This document shows, one piece after another, positions 26,301 through 38,300 of a DNA stretch of 64,000 nucleotides. The position numbers and the translations under genes were made by a program. The DNA is from Dermatemys mawii (taxonomy: Eukaryota > Chordata > Testudines > Dermatemydidae). Under the pieces are notes generated by a model that saw only the letters and a list, made by a program, of their open reading frames with translations, was not told where the DNA came from and searched no databases. The first letter of the stretch is position 1; each line of letters begins with the position of its first letter. Location of the stretch: assembly GCA_007922305.1 (NCBI GenBank), contig ML677348.1, positions 18,336,699-18,400,698 on the forward strand, written 5' to 3'.

Positions 26301-29300
26301 TTTGATCAAGCCAGATTTCCACTAGTATTGACAGTAGTATTGTCAGCATGTCATCTGTCAGTTCCCTTTGAAACCACCTTAAATTACTTTTATATTTAGT
26401 GTCTTTAATACTCCTTGATTTGTCCTCATGAGTCTTCATGCTCTTTGTAAATTTCAACATTCTTGAGGTATTGGACGCAAATAGAGACACAACCTTGTTG
26501 TGAGGTCCACAGTGTGTAATTGAGAAGCTGGGGCATCAATCTCTCCCCTTTCAGTTAACTAGCTATCAGGCTTACTGGTTGCAGAATAACTTTAGGAGTT
26601 CTGCAATGTGGTTTAGCACTGTTAGTCAATACTGCTGTTTCAGTGAGTAGTAGATAGTGTTCTGAGTGCCAATACATTAGATGTTCAGAATGATTGCACC
26701 TGGAAAGTAGAGCCCTTATGGGTGCTCCACTCTAGGCGTGTTTGCATCCTTGTGCTGCTGATCGTAGAGCTTCGGTAGTAGTGTCTGTTGGGCCCACACA
26801 TGCGTTGTCTCCTCGTGCTACACCACAAAACTATCCAGCACACATGGGTTAACCTTCCTCAGTTCCTTCTCAACCATCCTGGCTAGAGACGGAGCCAGTA
26901 GGAGTCCATTAAGATTGTCTTAATCTACTTACCCATTGTAGTCTCCTAGAACTTGTCTTCACTAGAGCGGGGAGAGATTGATCTTATGGCGATCGATTTA
27001 TTTATCTCGTCAAGACGCCATAAACTGATCGCCAGCGGGGCCCCCGTCGACTCCGTAACTCCAGCTCGCCAAAAGGCACAAGCTAGAGTCGATGGGGGAG
27101 TGCGCCGCCGCCTGCCGCCGCCGTGAGGACGGCAGGTAAGTCAGCTGTAGATACGCCGATTTCAGCTACGTTATTAATGTAGCTGAAATTGCGTATCTAC
27201 AGCCTATCCCCCACGCTAGTGAAGACCAGCCCCTAGTTATAATTCTAGTTGTTGTTTTTTCCTTTTCTTTATTCTTATAAACAAAAAAATAGATTTTCTT
27301 TTTCTTCCTGCTTTTTCTCCTCTGTCAGGGGCTCTTTCCACCAACAGCTTATACTCTGTTTGCCAGGCTTCAAGAAGTGCCTTATTTGTAAAGAGGCAAT
27401 CCTGATTGCAGATAAACACTCTCCATGTATTCACTGCCTCAGGGAAAGCCACATACAACAGAAATGTGGTCTTTGCCAACAGCTCTGGCCAGGATTCCAC
27501 AAAAAGAGAGCTCTGCCAAAGACTATTTTCATGGAGGCAGCTCTCCAATCTCAATCACCTGGTAGACGTGAGTCTTCCCTACAGCCTTCTGCATCTAAAG
27601 GCAATGGGTCAAAGAAGTAAGCTGCAGACCCCTCTCACAAATCTTCTAAGAAGAGAGCGGGAAGTCTCCTTCATGAGTCCAAAGATACCGAGCAAGATGG
27701 TGATTGCTTGTGACTATCTTCAGCACTGAGACCATCTCAGACCATCACCCATGGCTCACGGAAACTAACAGTAACCAGTAAAGCTGACAGGCCCTCGATG
27801 GGCATGGATGCAGAGTCATTGGCACTGTAGGACAGGAGTAAGCACTCCTCTAAAAAGATGCTCCTGATATGCAAGCCCGCATTTGTACCACTAGCAGTGG
27901 CTTGACCAGCACAGTAGCAACTGGTGTGGACATGATCCCCGTTTCCCCCCTCACCTCCACTTGGCACTGCCACTGATGCCAGATGATCAATACAGACAGA
28001 ACTCCACCATTCAAGAGATCTCTGGATGCACCGGAATTCCCTCTTCTTAGTACTAAGACCTCTGCACCGAGTCTCTACAAGCAGAGGAAATATCCCTGCT
28101 ACCATGTCATGCCATGCCCTTCTGCTGTCTGGTGAAGGTTCAGACAGCAAGCCCGAGGCAGTAGTGTCTCAGTACTCCTCCCAAGCTCCGTATGGTGCTC
28201 ATTATCAACAGAGCTTAAGGATATGGCCCCACCACCACCGTTCTGGAGAAAGTCAAGGATACTCACGATCAGCTCCTTAATATCCTTTTATTCTTCTGCC
28301 TCCTCAAAGATCACCATCCTGATTAATGAGGCCATTTTAGAACTGGCAAAGACCATGTGACAAACCTTATCATCAATGACCCAGACCTGCAGGTGAGTGG
28401 ACAAAAAATATCATGTCCCTGCTAAGGAATCTAAATTCTTAGTCTCCCACCACCACCCAACTCCATCGTTGTGGACGTTGTCAACTCTCTTGGCCAACAT
28501 CACCAATCAAGGGCTTCTTCCTACAACATGGATTGGAAATGCTTTGATCTGTTCAGTAGAAAAGCATACTCTTCAGCCACTCTACAATTTCTTGTCACCT
28601 ACTACCAGGCCTTCACAGCAAAATATGATTAAGTAAATTATTCAAAGCTGAATGACTTTATTGAAAAAATGCCGGAAGCACGTTGACTCATTCAGGGCCA
28701 TTATCCAGGAGGACCAATTAGTGGCAAAGACATGGCTGCAATCTGCTCTCAACACGGCAGCCATATCTACAACTGAAGTGACGCAATGAGCGTGATGGGT
28801 TCATTTGTCGGGATTCCCAAAAGAGAAGCAGTCCACGGTTGAGGATCTTCTGTTTTGAGGGCACGAAGCTCTTTGCTGAGAAGACTGCCACCTCCCTTCA
28901 TATCTTGAAGGATTCCAGGGCTACCTTCCGGTCACTGGGTATCTATACACTGGGACAAAAGAGAAGATTTTAGTCCCCTATTCAAGCATAGACCACGCAT
29001 GTCTGAATACCAACCTCAGCTCCACTGTAAGCTGCAAATAAAGAAAGGGAAATTCCCAAACAGAAACCATCTTGCCCACAATTTTCATCCCAGCCCTCTA
29101 CATCTAAACACCACTTATGATGGGCAGGTTGAGGCACCGTTAGACCACTCCCTCCAACTTACACAAACAACCATCATTCCACATCCATTTGGCAACTGAT
29201 TGCAGTGTTCTGCGGTGCCTGGAAATGCATAACATCAGACCAGTGAGACTCTGAACTTCGTACTCCATTCATGTTACCTCCCTACCCCCCTCCACAACCT

Positions 29301-32300
29301 CCTTCTTCGTCCCTCTTCAGGGACCCTTCTCACAAGAGTTTACTATGATGCAAGATAGGTCACTTCCTCAGGCTAGGAGCCATAGAACCAGTGTTTCAGC
29401 ATCTGAGGCGAAGGGTTCTACTCTCGTTATTTCCTAATACCCAAAGGAAGGAAGGTTGGAGACCCATACTAGACTTCAGAGCTCTCAAGTTTTTCAAGGC
29501 TCAAAAATTCAAGGTGGTCACCTTATTGATGATCATTCCAGCGTTGGAACAGGTAGACTGGTTTTCAGCCCTCAACCTCTAGGACATCTATTTTCATATC
29601 TCGATCTACCAGCTCACACACAATTTCTCAGATTCACTTTGGGACATGACCACTACTAATACAGACTGCTTCCCTTTGGTCTATCATTAGCCCTGAGGGT
29701 ATTTTCCAAGCTTCTCTGAGTGATGGCCACTCATTTATGCTCTCCAAGGATAATGATATATTCATACCTGGATGATTGTTTCCTCAGAGCCCGATCGATC
29801 CAGGAAGCTCACCAAGTCACCGATACATTTGTTTATAGAGCTGGGTCTATAGATCAACACCCAAGATGTCAACCCTCATTCCAGTGCAATACCTGGAATT
29901 CATAGGTGCTGACCTCGACATGTTATAGGGGATAGGCCTAAGCCTTCTTACGTCAACACAGGTTCCTATCCTTTAGTCTTACTCATACACACCATTCAAA
30001 GCAGCTCACACACACTGGTCAGGCTTTGCCTCCAGCTCTTGAGAGATATGTCAGGGGCATGGCCGTGATACCTCATTCCAGGCTTCAAGTGCAATGCCTC
30101 CAATTGTGGTTTGGCTTGGTTTACAGACTGAACAAGGACAGGTTGTCACCAGGATCAAAAACTCTTTAAACTTGTGGAAGGACCCAGCCAATGTTTGCAA
30201 AGGGATCCCCTTCTTGAAAACATCACCGTCATTGCTCCTTGGCACTGACACATCACTCATAGGTTGGGGCATGCACCTTAATGGCCTCATAACGCAAGGC
30301 AAATGGTCGCCCACGGAGATACCCCTCCATATCAATCTCCTCAAACTAAGAGTGGTCAGAAATGCCGTCACCTCTTTCCTCCTACTGATCACAAACACAG
30401 ATCCTGACAGACATTTCCCGTATGTACTCCATCAATTGGCAGAGGGGAGCCAGGTTGCCCTTCCTTTGTGCAGAAGCAGTGAGATTATAGAATTGAAAAT
30501 CTCCCACAATGTTGCACTGTCTGCAGTGTACCTCTGGATACACAATATCAGCCCAAAAACTTTCCAAGTGGGTCTCAAACTGTGTAAGACATTGTTACCA
30601 AGTTAGTCATATAACTCCTCCAGATGCCACTCATATACACTCAGCAAGGTCAATCTCCTCATCTGTTATCTTCTTCAAGGATGTCATTACCTCAGAGATC
30701 TGGAGAGCAGCAACATGAGCATCAGTCCATACTTTTGCAGAACACTGTGCTATCGCTGGGGCTCTGCCTTTGATGCTGTCTTATGCTTCATGGTGCTGTC
30801 ATGTGTAACAGACTCAACTCTGAAGTCCTGACCCTCCAGAAGAGATACTGCTTGGGAGTCACCAGCAGTGGAACACCTATAGGGACACTTTGGAAGAAGA
30901 AATGAATCATCTTGTGCAGTAATGATGGTTCTGTGGAGCACCCATAGGGGGACACACATCTTGAAGAACCATTGTTACTGCACAAGGTGAGTAACTTCTT
31001 TGCCCTTTGTTCAGACAATGAAAATAAAATGGGGATGCACTGTACTGTGTATTCTTGGATGGCATTGTTAGCAACTTAAAAGTTCTTCAGATGCTATGCA
31101 TCGAGCATGCAGTAGGAAAGCATTTTACCTTGTGTGGATGCTTGTTAGACATTTTAATGTCCTTAAGTGAACATGAGGTGTCATCTTATTTTAATCTTAT
31201 TTTTCTCTCTTCCTGCACCGTGTCGTGATGGACCTAAAGGTTAAAATCTATCTGTAGTATATCCAAGGTGAAGTGCTTCAATCACTTCTTTAAATTGCTC
31301 ATTGTGTGCTACACTAAAGGATATTGTCATAAGAATTGCAGCTCTTATCAGGTTAAGACTTTGACTTATTATTCTTATGGTGTGATCACCAAATGAACCC
31401 CAGGAGTTGTCAAAGGATAAAGATGAGCAGGAACTACTCCTCGTTAAGCTGCTGTGGAAGCTGGAAGGCCTGTAACAGACACTTAATTTATCATTAGCGC
31501 TAGATTTTGATAACAATGGTACTGAAATTTTTCTTTTGCATTATCCTCATACCCACCAATATTGTGGTCTTCCACTTAGTTGATAGTTTCATTCATTGGT
31601 GCATTTTATCTTGAAGATGAATGCAGAGAAACAGACTTTCTGAAATGAGCCTGGATCCTTTCAGTGCTTACCAGGAACAAACTTCAATTTAGTACGCTTT
31701 AGATAAATTGGATCTTAATATTGCTGTGGAAAGAACATTGCAGTAATACAGTTTTGCTTGCAGAAATTCTCAATAAAACAAGTTTAAATAACTTAAGTAA
31801 ATGCATATCTTCAGAACTTCATATTGCTGTGAAATGTGTTTATGTACAGTGCTAACTGAATTATGGATCTCCCATATTCTTCTTCAAGTGATTGCTCATG
31901 TGTATTCCACAATAGGTGTGCGTGCTTGCCACGTGCACTGGTGTCAGAAGTTTTTCCCCTAGCAGTACCTGTAAGAAAACACCACTAGCGACCCCGGGAG
32001 TGGCACCTCTGTGGCACAGCATAAGGTGCCCTGCATGCTCCCCCCAACCTTCAATTCCTTCTTGCCACCAGTGAAAGTGCTTTGGAACTGCTCTGCTCCA
32101 GCTTTGCTGTAACTTGTCCCCAGAACTCTTGCTCATTCAATGTGTGACTCGTACTTAATACTTGATTAGTTTTAGTTTAGTTTAGCTAGTGCCCCGCTCC
32201 CCAGGTTTTAAGCCGTGCGACACTTGTAGGCGCCTGATGCTAGTGAGTGATCCACACATGGACTGTCTATGCTGTTTGGATGAAACTCATCTCAGCGATC

Positions 32301-35300
32301 GCTGTAAGACTTGCAAATCGTTTAAGCCTTAGACCGAGAGAGAAACACACATTAGGCTCCGGGCTATCTTCATGGAGTCGGCATTGACCCTGACTTGAGC
32401 ACACTGCTCCAAGTCAGCACTGGGCACCGCGATGTCGGTATGCGGCGACCTCCCTGCGCCATCTACTGGTTGGCACCGCTCCCCATCCACGGGGCACGCC
32501 AAGAAGGCAAAGAGGCCTTCTCCGCTGCAGCACTGGAATAAATCTGGGGCAGAGACTAAACCCGTGTTGGGCAGTCCTTGATCCCCATTGGCCTCTAGGC
32601 CTCCGAATCAAGTAGAGTGGAATAGCCCAGCCCAGTCGGAGCAGGCTTCCCCAGATGCCGAGATGCTCTTCATGCTGGAGGCTCTGCAGATGGCCTTGGA
32701 CGTCATGTCCGTGCCGGTACCAGGAGCACCACCAACGTTGGCCCCGCGCTTCAGAAGCAAGAGATCTCCGCAGTTGCCCCCTGACTTGATACAAGTTTCG
32801 ATCGAGGGAACGTTCCCGACACTGCTTGCTGCTCAGCGACTGTTCCGTGTGTAGTCCATCTGGGTCGCCATCTACTCCCACCAGGTTGGCTGGGTTCCAT
32901 CTGACTGGGGACTTTAGGCACCACTCTGCCTCGAGGAGCGAACACTGACGGGACCGAGGCAGACGCTGCTGAAGGTCCTTGTCTCCGAGAGGCTATCATA
33001 GCTGGTCATGACCTGAATGTCGATGCCGTTCCTGTTCTAGGACCCTGCCACAGCACCATTCCTGCAGCCCCTGGTGTCTTGATGACGAGTCGCCATCACG
33101 GATCTGCCCGTCAGAGCTGATCGCCGAGCAGCTGTTACCGACGGTACCGGTCCTCCACATTGAGGTTGTGGTCTAGGGATTGCCACCGCTTCTCCTGGTC
33201 CAGGGACAGTTGGCAGGTTGTATGTCAGCCTGGCCTCTCTTCATAGCCCTCCACTGATGGATCAGGCCAGCCAGGCTGAACAGCCCACTTCTCTGGTGCC
33301 ACAGCAGGTGCAGTGGCACTGGACCCCATGGCCAGCACAATGGTACTAGTGGGCACCATGGCCCTCCAACGCAGTCCTCGGTTGGGGTTTGCTTGGGGTC
33401 TGGAGCCTCAGAAGGGCCATCGGTCTCCCTCTCCTGACCTCTAAGGAAGGAGTCAGTGGGACGTGCATCCTCAGCACTGTGTCTGGAGACCGACCAAGTA
33501 TTGGGTCCTCCGGTGCCAGTGGACACAAAGTACAGCGCCGGCCTCCTTGCCCTCCGCTGATGAGGCGATTACAGCCCCTCCTCCCTCCATCCTGCAGGAG
33601 GACTCGAAGATCCACTGAGAACTATTAAAAAGGATGGAATCAAGTCTCAATCTCCAGGCAGAGGAGATGGAGTAGCCTTCAGACTCCCTGTTTAACATAC
33701 TGTCCACCTTGGTACCTTGCTTCTCCACTAAGGGGTGGCTAAAATTTCAAATGATCTGTGGCAAACCCGGCCTCATTGGCCCCCATCTCTAAGAGAGGGG
33801 AACACAAGTATTTTGTGCCCACCCAAGGGCCAACCAACCTCTACTCCAAAAAATAAAGATTCAAGGAGGCTGGACTCATTTGGAAGGAAAATGCATTTGT
33901 CCTTGAGCTTCCAGTTACGGGTGGCGAACCATCCAGCTGTCCTGGGCTGGTATGAGTTGAACCTGTGGGGCTCTTTGGCCAAGTTTGAGGACTTTCTCCA
34001 GGAGCGTGACAGGAAGGAGTTCAAAGCGCTGTGGAGCAGGGTACAGCGACTGCCAGGGAAACCCTCTTCAAGCAACGGCGGATGCAGTGGACACAGCTGG
34101 GACACCATGGCCTCCATGGTGTCCATGAGAAGGTCGTCATGGCCGCTGCTGTCCATGCTAACTGAATTATGTTAGCCCAGTGCTAACTGAATTATGGATC
34201 TCCCATATTCTGTCAATTCATATTCATGGCGGCTGTTCAATGAGGCACAGACCTCTTTGCAGGATCTCCCATTTGACGGCAAAGCTCTCTTTGTGGAACA
34301 AAGAGATATAAAACTACATGGCTTAACAGACTCCTGCATGATCCATCAGACTCTGGGCCTCTATGTTCCGGCTCCAGCTAAATTTAAGCTGCAGCAGGCT
34401 TCCACCCAGCCTGCCCACTCTAAGTACGAGCCCACTTATAAAAAATTTTGGGACTATAAGAAATGCCCGCAAAAGTAGTCTTGGCCTGCCCCACAGTCTG
34501 AGTCCTCCAAGTGCAAACAGGCAGGGAAACTGCTGTTTTGATGGGTTGGCCGGGGGTGCCCTGCCAGTTCTCCTCAACAGGGATCCACCCACAATAAAGC
34601 TTCCCTTCTCCAACCAGTTCTATGCTTTTCTCCTGGAGTGGTTGTGGTGGACCTCGTGCCGATGGCTTCTCAACACCATCTCCCGGGGTTACACCCTCCA
34701 GTTTACCTCCACCCTGCCCAATCACGCTCTGCCCCCGTCCCTCCTCGGGGACCCCTCTTGGCCTAAGAGCGGTGGAAGTGGTGCCAGTGGAGTTCAAATG
34801 TGCAAGGGGTACTACTACTGGTATTCCCCCATGTTATGACTGGCTGATTCCTTAAGAGATTGGATCGTCTCTTCCCGTACCTCAGGCCCCCAGTCCCACA
34901 GGGGGACCTGAACCTGGTGCTGTCCCACCTTATGGGCCACCCCTTTGAGCCGCTAGCGAAGTGCTCCTGGTCGCACCTCTTGTGGAAGATAGCTTTCCTG
35001 GTGGCAGTCACATTGGCTAGCCAGGTCTTGGAACTCAGGCCCCTGACTTTCGAGCCCCCGTACATGATGTTCCATAATGATAAGGTCCAGCTACATCCAC
35101 ATCCTTCATTCCTCCCAAAGGTGGTCTCTGCCTACCACATGGGTCAGGACATTTTCCTGCCAGTCCTCTGCCCCAAGTCCCATGCGTCCAGTGAGGAGCG
35201 CCATCTCCACATGCTGGATGTGCGATGGGCTAGGCTTTAACATAAGAATATAAGAATGGCTGTACAGGGTCAGACCAAAGGTCCATCCAGCCAAAAATCC

Positions 35301-38300
35301 TGTCTACTGACAGTGACCAGTGCCAGGTGCCCCGGAGTGAGTGAACCTAACAGGTAATGATCAAGTGTTCTCTCTCCTGCTATCCATCACCCCCCTCTGA
35401 CATAAGCTGGGAACACCATTCCTTACCCATCCTGGATAGTCCATTAATGGACTTAACCTCCATGAATTTATCCAGTTCTATTTTAAACCCTGTTATATTC
35501 CATTTTATTCCTAGCCTTCACAACCTCCTCAGGCAAGGAGTTCCACAGGTTGACTATGAGCTGTGTGAAGAACAACTTCCTTTTATTTGTTTTAAACGTG
35601 CTGCTTATTAATTTCATTTGGTGGCCCCTAGTTCTTATATAATGGGAATAAGTAAATAACTTTTCCTTATTCACTTTCTCCACACCACTCATAATTTTAT
35701 ATACCTCTATCATATTCCCCCTTAATCTCTTTTCCAAGCTAAAGAGTTCTAGCATCTTTAATCTCTCCTCATATGGGACCTGTTCCAAACCCCTAATCAT
35801 TTTAGTTGCCTTTTTCTGAATCTTTTCTTATGCCAGTGTATCCTTTTTGAGGTAAGGAGACCATATCTGTATACAGTATTCAAGATGTGGGCACACCATG
35901 GATTTATATAAGGGCAATAAGATATTCTCCGTCTTATTGTCTCTCTCTTTTTTAATGATTCTGAACATCCTGTGTTGTTTTTTGACTGCCGCGACACACT
36001 GTGTGGATGTCTTTAGAGTACTATCCACAATGACTCAAGATCTTTTCCTGATTAGTTGTAGCTAAATTAGCCTCCATTCTATATGTATAGTTGGGGTTAT
36101 TTTTTCCAATGTACTGTACTTTACATTTATCCACATTAGATTTCATTTGCCTTTTTTTGCCCAATCACTTAGTTTTTTGAGATCTTTTTGAAGTTCTTCA
36201 CAGTCTGCTTTTGTCTTAACTATCTCGAGCAGTTTAGTATCATCTGCAAACTTTGCCACCTCACTGTTTACCCCTTCCTCCAAATCATTTATGAATAAGT
36301 TGAATAGAATTGGTCCGAGGACTGACCTTTAGGGACCACCACTAGTTACCCCTTTCCATTCTGAAAATTTACCATTTATTCCTACCCGCTGTTCCCTGTC
36401 TTTTAACCAGTTCTCAGTTCATGAAAGGATCTTCCCTGTTATCCTATGACAACTGAATTTACTCAAGAGCCTTTGGTGAGAGACCTTGTCAAAGGCTTTC
36501 TGGAAATCTAAGTACACTATGTCCACTGAATCCCCCTTGTCCACATGTTTGTTGACCCCTTCAAAGAACTCTAATAGATTAATAAGACATGATTTCCCTT
36601 TACAGAAATCATGTTGACTTTTGCCCAGCCATTTATGTTCTTCTACATGCCTGATAATTTTATTCTTTACTAATGTTTCAACTGATTTGCCCAGTACAGA
36701 CGTTAGACTTACCAGACTGTAGTTGCCCGAATCATATCTAGAACCCTTTTTAAATATTGACGTTAAATTAGCTATCTTCCAGTCATTGAGTACAGAAGCT
36801 AATTTACAGGACAGGTTACAGACCAGTGCTAATAGTTCTGCAATTTCACATTTAAGTTCTTTCAGAACTCTTGGGTGAATGCCACCTTGTCCTGGTGACT
36901 TGTTACAGATAAGTTTATCAGTTAGTTCCAAAACCTCCTCTAGTGACACTTCAATCTGACAATTCTTATTCGAGTGATTGCTCATGTGTATTCCACAGTA
37001 GGTGTGCATGCTTGCCATGTGCACCGGTGCTGGAAGTTTTTCCCTTAGCAGTACCCATAGAGGGAGTGCCTCCTACCCCTGTGACTCCTGAAGTGGTGCT
37101 GCCCTGACATGCTATGGCGGGTGCTGGGTGCCCCCCTACTCCCAATTCCTTCTTGCCATCAGTGAAGGTGCATCGGATCTTCACAGCTCCAGCATTGCTG
37201 CAGCTCGTCCCTAGCGTTTCTTTTAGTACCTGTAGTTACTCAGTCTTCAGATTAGTTCAGTTAGAATGCCCGGGCTGGGGCATGTCCCAGGTGTTAAGTT
37301 GTGCAATACTTGCAGGCGGTCTGTGCCGAGGAGTGACCTGCACAGGGACTGTTTATGCTGCTTGGCAAGACCCATATCAGAGATTGTTGCAGCATTTGCA
37401 AGTCATTGAAGCCTTGGACTAAAAGAGAAAGGGGCATTCGACTCTGAGCCATCTTGATGGAGTCGGTGCTGACCCCGGCTCCAGCACACCGCTCTGAGTT
37501 GGCACCACAGCGTCGGCGCGCAGCGATCCCCAGCGCCTTCGTCCAGTCCTCACTGCTCCCCATCCTCCCGCTGACAGTTGTGATGGCACACTTTACTAGG
37601 GTATAGGCCTTGGCTGCCTTTTTGGCTCATGTCCCTGTTTAGGACATTTGTAGGGCTGTTTCATTGTCTTTAGATCACACTTTCACTTCTAGTTACGTGA
37701 TTGTCTCCCAAACCAGGGAGGAGGCCCAGTTCGGCAGGGCTGTGCTCTGTCCTGAGAATTTCTGAGCTCCTCCCACTCCAACAGATATAGCTTGGAATCA
37801 CCTATTGAATACACATGAGCAATCACTCAGAGGAAAAGTGTTACCCTTTCTGTAACTGCTGTTTTTCGAGATGTGTTGTTTCTGTCTACCCCACATCCCG
37901 CCCTCCTTCCCCTCTGTTGGAGTTGTCTGACAAGAAGAATCTCAGGGTGTGGAATACCAGAGAAGTTTACAATCTAAATGAGACAGATAACCATGAGAGA
38001 TTACAAAAGAACACCAGAGGAAGTGGAGGAAAATGGAAATTGCAGACATTTATCCAAAAATATTCTTTATTTAAGAATCTCCAGGAGTTGCTTGGGGTGC
38101 TCCCCTACAGTATTGCTAGGGGAAAAAATTCTGACACTGTGCATGTGGTAAGCACGCACACCTGTTGTGGAAAAGACATGAGCAACACATCTCAAAGAAC
38201 AGCAGTTACAGAAAAGATAACTGTCTATTTATTATATGTAAAATATCTGATCTTTGTTATATTGTAAGCTTCTCTGGGTTCCATATCCATGTGATTGACT

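Larger units (their letters stand above)
26700..31005 (+). mobile_element. DIRS-type retrotransposon relic A
   Basis: DIRS elements use a tyrosine recombinase instead of a DDE integrase. In order: a left terminal repeat; a gag-like region (about 27300-29200) with paired Cys motifs (CLIC, then CIHC, CGLC); reverse transcriptase (about 29390-29950) with the catalytic YLDD at 29765-29776; an RNase H-like region (about 30200-30420, TDTSLIGWG); and the C-terminal end of the recombinase (about 30510-30760) with H-S-A-R at 30638-30649. A 14-bp perfect inverted repeat, TATGGGTGCTCCAC (26717-26730) and its complement (30933-30946), marks the ends. It is dead: many stops and frameshifts, much of the recombinase core is gone, and the codon where the catalytic Tyr is expected reads Cys (30746-30748). 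A MITE sits inside at 26949-27232. Confidence 0.85.

Noticed and set aside
29391..30606. A domesticated DIRS gene in intron 4
   Set aside because: Stops and frameshifts interrupt RT and recombinase, and the catalytic Tyr position is Cys.
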